Positions 34,561 through 44,207 of a stretch of DNA of 64,000 bases are shown piece by piece. The notes under the pieces were generated by a model. That model was not told where the DNA came from. It did no database searches and saw only the letters and a list, made by a program, of their open reading frames with translations. Made by a program: the position numbers and the translations under genes. Every line of letters begins with the position of its first letter. Position 1 is the first letter of the stretch. This DNA comes from Bacilli bacterium (GTDB lineage: Bacteria; Bacillota_I; Bacilli_A; RFN20; CAG-826). Location: the NCBI GenBank assembly GCA_035326105.1, contig DAOKYO010000001.1:186001-250000 (forward strand), written 5' to 3'.

Positions 34561-35397
34561 TTATAAATTGGCAAAAATTCTCATTGCTTTTTCGGCATCT
34601 TTTTCCATTGCTTGCTCCGCAGCCAAAGCCAAATCGTGAAAAAAAGTAATATCTTGTTTTGAGAGAAGGTCCTTAACAGCCATAGTCCCCGCTTTCGACA
34701 TGTAACTATAATAATTGATTTTGCGTAATCCGTATTTAATTCCTGTTCGGTAATCATCGCAAGAAACGCCACTTCCACCATGCATAACCAGCGGTAGTTT
34801 TGTCAACTCGGCAATTGTTTTTACCCGAGCTAAATCAAGAATTGGTTTGGATTTATAAATGCCATGTGCCGTTCCAAAACTTGGCGCCAAAGCATCAATG
34901 CCCGTATCCTTGCAGAAACTAACAGCTAATTCTGGTGAAGTATATACGGGTCCGCTTGCAGCCTGCTCTCCGTTTTCGCGCGAGGCTAAAGTCCCGATTT
35001 CGGCTTCGACTCCTGCCTTATATTTATGCGCCATACTGACGGCTTTAATCGTATTTGCTACATTGTCTTCATAGGAAAGGGCACTGCCGTCATACATCAC
35101 TCCTGTAAAGCCGATGGCCAGCGCCCGAGCCATGTAATCGAGATGCTCACAATGATCTAAGTGCACACAAACAGGTACACTTGCTCTTTTGGCTACTTCT
35201 ACCATAACTGGGCCGATTACATCTAAGGGAGATACTCCCTCATGAAGTTCGGCATGGGATATAATGACGGGAACATTTAGTTTTTCCGCCGCCCTTATTA
35301 CCGCATTAATACATTCGAGATTCGGAGTATTGAATGCTCCAACGGCACAGTGTTTTTTTTCTGCTAATTTTAATATATCTATTAAATTAATAATCAT
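34561..35397 (-). CDS. Class II ketose-bisphosphate aldolase
   Basis: 278 aa from ATG 35397 (GAGG 8 nt upstream). FbaA/GatY/KbaY family: VGAFNTPNLE, zinc and catalytic residues in CVHLDHCEHL, YDGSALSYEDN, EAEIG, SFGTAHGIYK and MHGGSGV are visible. The enzyme splits a ketose phosphate into DHAP or glyceraldehyde-3-phosphate plus an aldehyde. As the last gene of an isomerase-kinase operon it should cleave the kinase product, not necessarily fructose-1,6-bisphosphate. Exact substrate not predictable. Confidence 0.9.
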   Translation of the reverse strand: MIINLIDILKLAEKKHCAVGAFNTPNLECINAVIRAAEKLNVPVIISHAELHEGVSPLDVIGPVMVEVAKRASVPVCVHLDHCEHLDYMARALAIGFTGVMYDGSALSYEDNVANTIKAVSMAHKYKAGVEAEIGTLASRENGEQAASGPVYTSPELAVSFCKDTGIDALAPSFGTAHGIYKSKPILDLARVKTIAELTKLPLVMHGGSGVSCDDYRTGIKYGLRKINYYSYMSKAGTMAVKDLLSKQDITFFHDLALAAEQAMEKDAEKAMRIFANL

Positions 35398-35407
35398 ATT
35401 CTTTACC

Positions 35408-36898
35408 TCATACCAGGGGGCGTATTGCATTATACACGCCCTTATATCGTTGGTATATTTTCATATATTTTTTATGCATTTCTTCACGAGGATAAAAAGT
35501 ATCGCCTTTTTTGACCAATAAATCAGCGGCCGCAAAAAGATCTTTATAAATTCCAATTGCCACCCCCGTCAACATCGCACTGCCAATGGTTCCGGCATCA
35601 ATATTTTTCTGAACAGTAATCGGTAAATTTAATACATCCGCCTTCATCTGCATCCAAAGTTTAGAACGAGATCCGCCCCCGGTCGCATTTAAGTGAGTAA
35701 ATTTAATTCCCGCCGAAACCAGTAATTCGTAGTTCAAATACATTTCGTAGACCACTCCCTCCATACATGCTCGATATATGTCGGCAAGCGTATGACTCGT
35801 TGTCAGTCCGATAATCGCTCCTTTTGAGCCGGTATCCATATACGGAGTCGCCGCCCCAGCAAAATGGGGAAGAACCAATATTCCTGTCGGTTCATCACTT
35901 GGCAATTGATCTTCTAGAAGTTTATTGACACTGATCTTCTTTATTTCTGCTTCTTGTTTTTCTTCTTTGGCCAACGTATCTATACACCATTGAAGTAGGG
36001 CGCCACCCGTGTAGGAAAAGGCATAAGCAACATATTTCCCTTTTATCAGATATGGAACAACGGCAAATGATCCCTTACTTAAGTCTTGAATAGCGGGTAA
36101 AGAATCAAAAATGGGAGTAAGACATTCGACCGTTCCGGCGCCATCTATAGCGATGCCGCTAGTAAATGCTCCTGTTCCGACAACTGCCGCTAGTTGATCA
36201 TGACTGATTGATATAATTTGGCATTGACGATTAAGTCCGGTTACTTCAGCAATCTCAGCCGTTATATTTCCCGCATTTGTACCACTGGCCACGGGACTGC
36301 TCATCATCGAAATATCAATGCCGGCCACCGAAAATATTTCTTCACTCCAAGTTAAACTTTTTATATTAAAAGCCATTGTTCGGGTAGCTAGAGAATAATC
36401 AATCTGCGCTTTTCGGGTTAAACTAAAAACAACAAAATCTTCAATTAGAAAAACGTGTTTTGTTTGGTTATAAACATCCGGTCGATGCTTTTTTAGCCAC
36501 ATGAGTTTACTGATTGAATACATTTCATGCGGAAATAAACCGGTTATATTGATTACTTTATCGGTTGTTAGTTTCTCACATAGCTCTTGACACTCTTCCT
36601 TTCCCCTGGGATCGGTATAGAGCATTGATAAAGACAACGGATTCCCTTCTTCATCGGTTAAAACAAATGACTCGCCAAAACTTGTTACTCCGATACCGAC
36701 AATATCGTTATATTTTAGTGATAATTCTTTAATTACTGCATAAACGGCATTCATTATTGCCGATGCATCTACTTCATGTTTACTCACTGCCCGTAGAAAA
36801 GAGTAAGTTCTATATGCTTTATCAACCTGTTCTCCATGTGTGTCAAAAATAGTCAGCTTACAACCGGTCGTACCAATATCCAACCCACCAATCTTCAT
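35408..36898 (-). CDS. FGGY-family carbohydrate kinase
   Basis: 496 aa from ATG 36898; a TTG 3 codons earlier is less likely. N-terminal phosphate loop GGLDIGTTGCKLTIFD, substrate-side GVTSFGESFVLTDEEGNPL, C-terminal NATGGGSRSKLWMQMKADVL (adenosine loop). It is closest in layout to xylulokinase/fuculokinase members. It phosphorylates the ketose made by the FucI-like isomerase. It starts 1 nt after the isomerase stop and ends 10 nt before the aldolase start, so tight co-translation is expected. Confidence 0.9.
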   Translation of the reverse strand: MKIGGLDIGTTGCKLTIFDTHGEQVDKAYRTYSFLRAVSKHEVDASAIMNAVYAVIKELSLKYNDIVGIGVTSFGESFVLTDEEGNPLSLSMLYTDPRGKEECQELCEKLTTDKVINITGLFPHEMYSISKLMWLKKHRPDVYNQTKHVFLIEDFVVFSLTRKAQIDYSLATRTMAFNIKSLTWSEEIFSVAGIDISMMSSPVASGTNAGNITAEIAEVTGLNRQCQIISISHDQLAAVVGTGAFTSGIAIDGAGTVECLTPIFDSLPAIQDLSKGSFAVVPYLIKGKYVAYAFSYTGGALLQWCIDTLAKEEKQEAEIKKISVNKLLEDQLPSDEPTGILVLPHFAGAATPYMDTGSKGAIIGLTTSHTLADIYRACMEGVVYEMYLNYELLVSAGIKFTHLNATGGGSRSKLWMQMKADVLNLPITVQKNIDAGTIGSAMLTGVAIGIYKDLFAAADLLVKKGDTFYPREEMHKKYMKIYQRYKGVYNAIRPLV

Positions 36899-36899
36899 A

Positions 36900-38303
36900 T
36901 TAATCAATATCCACCCAGTCGTAGTGTAAGTATGTTGTAAAGGCTTCTTTTAGTATATTTTTAACATGTCCTTCCCCAATCGCCGTATGATGTTTAAATC
37001 CGCCTTTAGCCAAAGTTATCATTTTATCCTGAAGTTCGGGTATTTCGGCAACACCGGCACACCCGAAATATCCGTTTTCAATCAAATCATTTGTAAATTT
37101 TGCTTCTGAGGCATAAATGATGATCTTTCCGTCAACGGTCTGACAGTTAGAAATTGTAATGGGCATCTCTTTAATTCGTCCCTCATTACACCCCCAACCG
37201 GAACCCGGGTCTACTTTATCAAACATCTTGTGATTAGTCACCGTTCCTTTACATGTCATTAGTCCTTGGGCAACAGGTCCACAATGAAATAAGATCACTT
37301 TATTTTCTTCATCTCCGTAATTGTTGTTCCAATCTAAAACCGTTGTTGGCCGTTCGGTTGCTAGATTCATAGCCCGCATACAAATTGCCGAACACATATC
37401 AATCTCGCATGAAGCCACGATTCCTCGGTCATTTAATTCCGATAAAATAGCACAGGGACAAATTCTTAGATGGCTTTCCATCTCATTCCAACACCTAACG
37501 GCGATGGCATCCAAATGATACTCATCAATATACTCATCCAAAACAACCGCCAATTTACCGATATTCAACATATTCTTCGCCGGAACATGTGAGAAATCAG
37601 TGTAGTTTTTAAGGTGTTCAATTTTAAGTAAGACAGCGGAATCATCATCTTTTTTGGCCTCGATTTTATCAAAAACCTCACTCAAATCGAAACTTTCGAC
37701 ATTTATTCCATGTTTTTGTAATGCCAGTTCATCAAACCTGACTGTTTTAAAAGCGGTCGTCCGTGCCCCAATACAGCCTAGATTAAATCTCTTCATACCA
37801 TTAACAACCCGACATATCGCCGCAAATTCATTTAAGTTATCTTGAAACTTTGGGCTCAAGGGATGAACTACGTGCGGTTTAAGAACAGTAAAAGGAACTT
37901 GATACTGAGTAAAAACGTCTGTTACAGAAAACTTGCCGCAATAAGCATCCCGACGATGGGCAAAATCCATTTTCCCGATTTCGTCTGGGTAAGCTTGCAT
38001 TAAAATAGGTACTCCGGCATCTTGCAAAGCCGTAATTGCCCCATTTTCATCGGCAAAAATAGGCATCGAGAAAATCACTCCATCGTATTCACCGGCATGA
38101 TTTTTTAACCATTTTGCATAGAGAAGCCCCTCGTTGCGTGTTTCGATACCCCCATAGCGCGTCAAATCGGCGTCCATTATTATATAGTCATAACCGGCCT
38201 TTGTTACTGCCTTGACCATATCTTCACGCGCCCCGTAAATTAGCTCCCCGGGCATAAATCCTCGATTGCAAAAAGCCAAGGCAAAAGTAATTTTTTTATT
38301 CAT
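36900..38303 (-). CDS. L-fucose/arabinose isomerase-family protein
   Basis: 467 aa from ATG 38303 (GGAGG upstream), overlapping the end of the DUF4432 gene by 8 nt. FucI-like fold. The metal-binding set appears as the Glu in ASCEIDM, the Asp in LDWNNNYG and His in FKHHTA near the C-terminus. The N-terminal half is the variable substrate-recruiting part. It interconverts an aldose and a ketose; the sugar is unknown, since E. coli FucI is longer (591 aa) and this is a shorter relative. It feeds the FGGY kinase and the aldolase downstream. Confidence 0.85.
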   Translation of the reverse strand: MNKKITFALAFCNRGFMPGELIYGAREDMVKAVTKAGYDYIIMDADLTRYGGIETRNEGLLYAKWLKNHAGEYDGVIFSMPIFADENGAITALQDAGVPILMQAYPDEIGKMDFAHRRDAYCGKFSVTDVFTQYQVPFTVLKPHVVHPLSPKFQDNLNEFAAICRVVNGMKRFNLGCIGARTTAFKTVRFDELALQKHGINVESFDLSEVFDKIEAKKDDDSAVLLKIEHLKNYTDFSHVPAKNMLNIGKLAVVLDEYIDEYHLDAIAVRCWNEMESHLRICPCAILSELNDRGIVASCEIDMCSAICMRAMNLATERPTTVLDWNNNYGDEENKVILFHCGPVAQGLMTCKGTVTNHKMFDKVDPGSGWGCNEGRIKEMPITISNCQTVDGKIIIYASEAKFTNDLIENGYFGCAGVAEIPELQDKMITLAKGGFKHHTAIGEGHVKNILKEAFTTYLHYDWVDID

Positions 38304-39291
38304 CTTTCTTTTCCTCCATAAATTCAATTTTGATTCTATTAGTTATTTCGGCAAAAGCTTTTAAAACCGGTAATGTTCCGTTTTTTCGCTCTTCGTGACG
38401 GCCCATTATGAAACAATTTGTCGGTTCTAAACCCAAAACATAGTCACCACTAGCCATGCTCTTCCACTGCGATAAAATTGGGAGCGTATCCCCACTCCAA
38501 GAAATCTTCATTCCGATACCAAGGGAGGGATTTTGGATTTTCGCCCAAAATTCATCGGTCATTTTTTGGAAGAAAACCTGCTCTTTCTTGCCATCTACCG
38601 GCTTTTCGAAAGTATTGGCCAACATTAGACCCTCCTGAGCAAAATCAGTCCTGGGGATTGTTTTACGGGCAGAGGGTAAAAACAACCTGGTGTTTTCGCT
38701 TAGCAAAGGATAACCAAAATTACAATGATAGATCATCATAAGTTCTTCATCCCGAGGAGTAAGGTTACTGATTTGATCCTCCACTTCGATGGAAGCTCCC
38801 CAAATGGACAATCGAATTACACGTTTTACCTGTAGCAAATGCCCAAATAAAGCCGTTTCTTTTATTTCACCTTGAACTATAATCTCTGCATTTCGAATAT
38901 CTACGCTTACGTGCTCGGCCGCTAAACCATGATAACGACCATGAAGAGGATGCCATTCTCCGTTGTCGCGATTTGCCGGCCCAGCTGAACGCAGTCCGCA
39001 GGTGTAAAGTAATCCGCCTGGAAACGTATTAACAAACTCATTTTCATAGGGCAAAATCTTACTTGGGCTGTCATATCCATTTTTACTTAACCAAGACATG
39101 TTGATTCCTCGGTATCGACACTGACCAAGATCAAGTCCTGTGTCCAAAAGGATATCGACTTCTAATCCGCCCGCTGTTTTGACCTCTATTATTTCACAGC
39201 CTTTAGCCGTTCCTTCGCTTATAACTAAGCGCCGAGCGGTAACAAGTTGTGAAAGATTCCCGATGTAGCCTTCTTTAAGTAAGTCCTGCAC
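38296..39291 (-). CDS. DUF4432 aldose-epimerase-like protein
   Basis: 331 aa, GTG start 39291 with GAGGTGAG 3 nt upstream. The fold is galactose-mutarotase-like: VDILLDTGLDLGQCRYRGI, GGLLYTCGLRSAGPAN, WHPLHGRYHGLAAEHV and YHCNFGYPLL are DUF4432 hallmarks with conserved His residues. Probably a mutarotase for the sugar used by the downstream isomerase. It is the first gene of the four-gene operon, 142 bp from the divergent PocR regulator. Confidence 0.85.
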   Translation of the reverse strand: MQDLLKEGYIGNLSQLVTARRLVISEGTAKGCEIIEVKTAGGLEVDILLDTGLDLGQCRYRGINMSWLSKNGYDSPSKILPYENEFVNTFPGGLLYTCGLRSAGPANRDNGEWHPLHGRYHGLAAEHVSVDIRNAEIIVQGEIKETALFGHLLQVKRVIRLSIWGASIEVEDQISNLTPRDEELMMIYHCNFGYPLLSENTRLFLPSARKTIPRTDFAQEGLMLANTFEKPVDGKKEQVFFQKMTDEFWAKIQNPSLGIGMKISWSGDTLPILSQWKSMASGDYVLGLEPTNCFIMGRHEERKNGTLPVLKAFAEITNRIKIEFMEEKKDE

Positions 39292-39340
39292 GGTCTCACC
39301 TCGATTTCATTTTGCTGGCTATATTCTATTAAATAAAATT

Positions 39341-39356
39341 CTCTAAATATATAGAG
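39341..39356. promoter_or_regulatory. Inverted repeat in the divergent promoter region
   Basis: CTCTA-AATATA-TAGAG between the DUF4432 operon and the PocR regulator gene, flanked by AT-rich promoter-like DNA. A reasonable operator for the divergent AraC-type regulator. Confidence 0.45.
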
Positions 39357-39433
39357 TTTTGTCTGAAACACTTTGATTTTGTTCGCCAAAATAGTAAAAT
39401 TTTTAAGTAGCATCCATGATATGGAGGTAGTAT

Positions 39434-40318
39434 ATGATTTCTGCATTTGATCTGGATAAACTTTACGGATTATTAAAAGATTTTTATGAAATAAGTCATA
39501 TTCGAATCACTGTTTTTGACGAAAATATGAATGAACTTGTTTCCTATCCAAATGAAGTAGCCTCTTATTGTAAAATCATTCGTGGCACGCAAAAAGGGTT
39601 TGAAGCTTGCGCCCAATGTGATATAAAGGCCTGCCTTGTGGCCGCTCAAAAGAAAGGTCCTTATATCTATCGATGCCATGCCGGTTTAACTGAGGCGGTT
39701 ACTCCACTTTTCGTCGGAGATCTCTTGGTGGGATACTTATTGTTTGGACATGTGTTCTCCTACAATACGTACGATGAAGGATGGTCTTTGATTAAGAACT
39801 CCTGTTCGCGCCTTGCCATCGATGAAAATGAACTGAAAAAAGCGGTATATAAGGCCCCTATTATTGATGAAAATCATATTAATTCAGCCGCTCACATCTT
39901 ACATGCGGTTGCCTCTTATTTAATTATGGAACGCATGGCTACTCTCCAAGAGGATAAATTGGCGGTTAAGCTAGATAATCTATTATCCATGAATTACACG
40001 GAGAAAATCAGCGCTTCAAAACTTTGTCAATCTTTGTCTATTGGAAAGACACAACTCTATGCATTGTCCAATCAATTATACGGACATGGCATCGCCGAGC
40101 AAATTCGTGAATTAAGAATGAATTTGGCCAAGGATCTTTTGGCTGAGGATGATGGCTTATCGCTTTTTGAGATTGCCTCTCAATGCGGTTATAGCGATTA
40201 TAATTATTTTATAACTGTTTTTACGCGTGAAAACGGGATTTCTCCCCGCGCTTATCAAAAAAAACTTCTTTCCGGGATCAACGATAACGGAATTACCGTT
40301 AGCGTTCCTTTGGATTAG
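39434..40318 (+). CDS. PocR-domain AraC-family regulator
   Basis: 294 aa, ATG 39434 with GGAGG 6 nt upstream. Residues about 5-165 form a PocR-type ligand domain with the Cys motif YCKIIRGT, CAQCDIKAC and YRCHAGLTEAVTP. This domain binds small diols or sugars. Residues about 185-285 are an AraC double HTH: ISASKLCQSLSIGKTQLYAL and SLFEIASQCGYSDYNYFITV. Divergent from the sugar operon, it likely activates that operon in response to a substrate or pathway product. No membrane segment. Confidence 0.9.
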   Translation: MISAFDLDKLYGLLKDFYEISHIRITVFDENMNELVSYPNEVASYCKIIRGTQKGFEACAQCDIKACLVAAQKKGPYIYRCHAGLTEAVTPLFVGDLLVGYLLFGHVFSYNTYDEGWSLIKNSCSRLAIDENELKKAVYKAPIIDENHINSAAHILHAVASYLIMERMATLQEDKLAVKLDNLLSMNYTEKISASKLCQSLSIGKTQLYALSNQLYGHGIAEQIRELRMNLAKDLLAEDDGLSLFEIASQCGYSDYNYFITVFTRENGISPRAYQKKLLSGINDNGITVSVPLD

Positions 40319-40509
40319 GCACAATGTGCCGGCGTTTTTTCCATGGTAAATTTTTAAAATATAATCACTCGCATACTCAAAGTTTCGATAACAAATTCTA
40401 AAAATTGGCGTATAGATGTTATTGTATTTTTTTGTATTTTTATGAATATGTGATAGAATATGCAAGTCTTTGCTATAATATCAATTAAAGAACGGAGTGA
40501 AATATACTT

Positions 40510-41243
40510 ATGATTGAGTTAAAGAATGTGACCAAGGTCTATGGCAAAAACACCCTTGCCGTCGATGACTTAAGTCTGGACATTAAGGATGGGGAAATCT
40601 TTGGTTTCCTTGGGCCAATGGGGCCGGTAAATCCACAACCATTAAGATGATAACCGGAATTACTGCACCAAGCAAAGGCGAGATATATCTAAATAACAAA
40701 TCGATAAAACTTGATGCACTAGTTGCAAAGCGTGAATTTGGATTTGTTCCTGACAATCCTGATGTCTTGTTACGATTGAAAGGAATTGAGTACTTAAACT
40801 TTATCGCCTCAATATATGACGTTGATAAATCAGTTCGAGATGAAAAGATTAAGTCCTTATCCGAAAAATTCGGAATGGCGGATGCTCTCGGCAGCCGTAT
40901 CGAAGATTATAGCCATGGTATGCGGCAAAAAATAATCGTCATCGGTGTTCTTCTCCACGATCCGAACATTTGGATTCTTGATGAGCCATTAACCGGATTG
41001 GACCCTCAATCGGCTTTCACCTTAAAAGAAATGATGCGGGAACATGCCGACAAAGGAAAAACCGTCTTTTTCTCTACCCACGTTTTAGAAGTGGCTGAGA
41101 AAGTTTGTGATCGTATCGGAATAATTAATAAAGGTAAATTGTTATTTGTTGGCACAATTGAAGAATTAAAAGTCTATCTGCACGCTGATGAAAGTGAGAA
41201 ATCATTGGAAGATCTCTTCCTTGATCTAGTAAAACATGAGTAA
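40510..41243 (+). pseudogene. ABC transporter ATPase gene with frameshift in Walker A
   Basis: ATG 40510 (GGAGTG upstream) begins a normal ABC ATPase: LKNVTKVYGKNTLAVDDLSL, then GEIFGFLGP. At about 40617-40620 one A is missing from what should be GGGCCAAATGGGGCCGG. The P-loop GPNGAGKST is thereby split, and the frame shifts to one that continues as TTIKMITGITAP. The rest is intact: ABC signature YSHGMRQKI, Walker B WILDEPLTGLDP and H-loop FFSTHVLEVAEK. The length of 734 nt is one base short of 245 codons. Either a real inactivating mutation or a sequencing error in a homopolymer; everything else looks conserved, which favours error or very recent loss. It overlaps the permease gene by 8 nt. 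Confidence 0.85.
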
Positions 41244-42981
41244 GATTTGGGCACTTACGAAAGTCATGTTTAAAGCCGGTGGCGCTTTTGCGGGCACCGG
41301 AGGCATGAGGCGCGCAAATGGCCGGGCGAAGAAAAACAGTCCTCTTTCTCTTGTTTTCGTTTTATTAATTCTTCTGATTGCCGCCGGAAGTTTAACCGCT
41401 TCCTATTATAGTGAAATGATATTGGCTAAAAATGGAAATTATATGGACGACTTTGCAAAAGTAATTTCCCTTGTGGGTTTTATATGGACTTTTGCCTTTA
41501 CCCTTAATTTTACCGTTTCCTTCTTCTTTCTTAGTACGGATAATGACACCTATCTTCCTTTGCCGATTCAGCCCAGTCATATATTCTTTGCTCGCTTATT
41601 TGCGACACTGATCAGTGCCTACCTAGTACAGGTGGTTTTCTTACTTCCTGTCTTTATCGCCTACGATATGATAATGGGAGTCACCGTATTTGCCATTATT
41701 AATCAAATTCTACTATTTACCTTTAACCCATTAATTTCATTAGGACTCATCTTTGTTGTTTTCTTACTTATCGCTAAAGTTTTTAATATTCAAAAGCATC
41801 GCAAGATGGTCAGCGGTATTATGTTTGCAATGATGTTTATCCTCTTTATTGGCGCAGGAATGTCTACCTCTATTCTTGGAACGACCGATTTAATTGACCC
41901 GACGACTAACCTGCCTACATCCGAAGGTTATCAGCAACTGGCCAGCAATATTGCTTTAATTGTAAAATCGACTGCCTTCTTAGATTGGTTTAGAAATCCT
42001 TTTGCTCTGGCTATGCAGGGTAATGGAATATCCAGCCTTGGTTATGCGGGAATTTATATTTTGATATCAATTGCCTTCCTGGGTATTTCGCTTCTTTTGG
42101 CCCAATTATTTTATTCAAGCGTTATCGTTGGAAGTGATGATAAAGGTTCGAGACGCAAAAGTAAGGGTGTCGATGAAGAAATCAAACTAGAAAAGCCGGA
42201 CAAAACTCCTTTAAGAGCTCTTATAAGTAAGGAGCGCAGAACCTTGTGGCGGAGTGGAATCTACTTCTCGCAACTCATTCTTCCCATTTTTATTATGGTG
42301 TTCATCACTCTTGCGACATTCGTAATCATAATCGTCAGTGATTCATCCACGTCCGGACAAAGCGTTAGTATTATCCAAACATTAAGACAGGTCGGCAGCA
42401 GTTTAACTACTATCGACAGTGGCGCTGTTGCTTTTTATGGGGCGGCAATCGCCGGTTTCTTCGGTTCAACCGTTCTGGTTTCTGCAACCGCAGTAAGTCG
42501 AGAAGGACCGAATGCTTATTTAATGAAAGTTATGCCCGTGTCCCCTCAGAAACAAATCTACTCAAAAATGTTTGAAGGTGTAATCCTTTCAAGCATTGTT
42601 CTTGGGCTGATAATATTGGCGGGAGTTTTCTTCTTAAACCTCAATTGGTTATATTCAATAATGCTTGCCGTCATCTGCTTTTTGAATGTGGTGATGATCA
42701 ACTATGCCATGGTTCTTATTGATTTAAGACGGCCGATGCTTCATTGGACGAACGAAATAATTGTTACCAAACAAAATTTAAACACCTTCTTAGGCATGCT
42801 GATTGGATGGGTGGCCGCTATTATATATATCGGTTTAGGAACGCTTGTTCTTCTCTATGCCGGAAAGTATAGTGCTTTATACTCCATTGCCATAATGGTG
42901 GCCGTTCCGGCTTTAGTAATCTATATTTTCGATCGTCAAGTTAAAAAGAAGGGTGATTTAATTTTAAGTCACATTGAATAA
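41236..42981 (+). CDS. ABC exporter permease
   Basis: 581 aa with about 12 predicted TM helices in two bundles (about 35-270 and 335-575), separated by a charged loop near 295-320. FFFLSTDNDTYLPLPIQPSHIF and VSREGPNAYLMKVMPVSPQKQIYSKM are typical of the putative ABC-2-type exporter family of Bacillota. Pairs with the frameshifted ATPase; substrate unknown. It converges on rlmH with only 4 bp between stops. Confidence 0.82.
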   Translation: MSKIWALTKVMFKAGGAFAGTGGMRRANGRAKKNSPLSLVFVLLILLIAAGSLTASYYSEMILAKNGNYMDDFAKVISLVGFIWTFAFTLNFTVSFFFLSTDNDTYLPLPIQPSHIFFARLFATLISAYLVQVVFLLPVFIAYDMIMGVTVFAIINQILLFTFNPLISLGLIFVVFLLIAKVFNIQKHRKMVSGIMFAMMFILFIGAGMSTSILGTTDLIDPTTNLPTSEGYQQLASNIALIVKSTAFLDWFRNPFALAMQGNGISSLGYAGIYILISIAFLGISLLLAQLFYSSVIVGSDDKGSRRKSKGVDEEIKLEKPDKTPLRALISKERRTLWRSGIYFSQLILPIFIMVFITLATFVIIIVSDSSTSGQSVSIIQTLRQVGSSLTTIDSGAVAFYGAAIAGFFGSTVLVSATAVSREGPNAYLMKVMPVSPQKQIYSKMFEGVILSSIVLGLIILAGVFFLNLNWLYSIMLAVICFLNVVMINYAMVLIDLRRPMLHWTNEIIVTKQNLNTFLGMLIGWVAAIIYIGLGTLVLLYAGKYSALYSIAIMVAVPALVIYIFDRQVKKKGDLILSHIE

Positions 42982-42985
42982 ACGG

Positions 42986-43465
42986 CTATTTATGATATGG
43001 TTCGTTATTATTTATTCTAAAAGACCGATAAAGCTGTTCTAAAACAAATACTCTCATTAGTTGATGAGGAAAAGTTAAGCGGGAAAAACTCACGCTGGAG
43101 TTTGCCCGCTTTTTTATTTCCGGCGATAGGCCTAAAGAACCGCCGATAATAAAGTTTATCGTCGATTTCCCGCGTTCAAAAGCCTCAGAAATATAAGTGG
43201 CAAAAGCAATAGAATCCATCTCTTTGCCAGCTAAATCAAAAGTAATAACATAATCGCCAGAACTAATATATTTCAATATTCTCATGCCCTCAACTTGCTT
43301 GACCTTTTCCTCTTCCAGTAAGGAGGCATTATTGGGAATCTTCTCGTCCGAAACTTCGATAATATTGACTTCGGCATATCCTTGAAGCCGCTTCATATAC
43401 TCGGATATTAAAAGAGTAACCGCTCGCTCTTTTATTTTTCCCACACAATATAAATTAATTTTCAT
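42986..43465 (-). CDS. rlmH: 23S rRNA pseudouridine-1915 N3-methyltransferase RlmH
   Basis: 159 aa SPOUT methyltransferase; the start may be either ATG of an ATG-ATG pair at 43465/43468. IIGGSLGLSPEI (SAM-binding knot), SFSRLTFPHQLMRV and the terminal LYRSFRINNNEPYHK are strictly conserved. It methylates Psi1915 in helix 69. It overlaps the walJ gene, as is usual in Bacilli. Confidence 0.97.
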   Translation of the reverse strand: MKINLYCVGKIKERAVTLLISEYMKRLQGYAEVNIIEVSDEKIPNNASLLEEEKVKQVEGMRILKYISSGDYVITFDLAGKEMDSIAFATYISEAFERGKSTINFIIGGSLGLSPEIKKRANSSVSFSRLTFPHQLMRVFVLEQLYRSFRINNNEPYHK

Positions 43466-44207
43466 CATCGCCCCCGGAGGTAATATCCCATTGAGCCGCC
43501 GCTTGAATGCGAATGCCCGTTATGTCAACCCTTTGCCGCCGGAAAATCTTTTCATAGGCACTGAGCGCTTCCTCGGGAGTGTTCGCTTCTTCGCTAAGAT
43601 GAGCTAAAACAATTTCCTGCGTATGCGGACCTAATAACTCGCTTGCATACATGGCTGAATCTTCATTAGAAAGGTGTCCTTCATCACCCAAAATACGCTG
43701 AATAAGGTCGTATGGTCGATTGGTCTTTAATAACATACGGACATTGTGATTGCTTTCTAAAATATAAAAATTGGCATCTTTCATTAATGTCTGATTATGC
43801 TCACTTATATATCCGGTATCAGTCATATATACGAGACGCTTTTCGCCATCATCAACAATGAATCCGGCGGAATCGCGAGCATCGTGGCTCGTCGGTAAAA
43901 CCGTAACGGAAAAACCGGCAACATGGTAAGTGGCATAAAAATCGAGATGATTGACTGTATCGCGATTGACAGTCCCTTGGGTTGCGAAAATTTTTGAATC
44001 ATCAAAGAATTTTAAAGGGCGGAGGTGATCTCCGTGGGAATGAGTATAAAATACCGCTTCAATTGCATTTTCACTGATCGGTGTCTTAGATAAGCGATTA
44101 CGAAACTCGCTTAAGGATAATCCCATATCAATTAAAATGGATCGACCATGCGAAACAACAACCGTCGAATTCCCCTTGGAACCGCTGGCTAAAATATAAT
44201 ATTTCAT
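43455..44207 (-). CDS. walJ: MBL-fold nuclease WalJ/YycJ
   Basis: 250 aa metallo-beta-lactamase-fold protein: LASGSKGNSTVV at the N-terminus, THSHGDHL metal motif, MTDTGYI, NHNVRML and LSNEDSA are YycJ hallmarks. It is a 5'-3' exonuclease-like protein linked to cell division and cell-wall control in Bacillus. The WalRK kinase genes are not adjacent here. Lies between rlmH and dnaB. Confidence 0.93.
   Translation of the reverse strand: MKYYILASGSKGNSTVVVSHGRSILIDMGLSLSEFRNRLSKTPISENAIEAVFYTHSHGDHLRPLKFFDDSKIFATQGTVNRDTVNHLDFYATYHVAGFSVTVLPTSHDARDSAGFIVDDGEKRLVYMTDTGYISEHNQTLMKDANFYILESNHNVRMLLKTNRPYDLIQRILGDEGHLSNEDSAMYASELLGPHTQEIVLAHLSEEANTPEEALSAYEKIFRRQRVDITGIRIQAAAQWDITSGGDDEN

Noticed and set aside
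40157..40465. 102-aa minus-strand ORF at the end of the PocR regulator
   Set aside because: No binding site or family; overlaps the conserved AraC HTH on the other strand.
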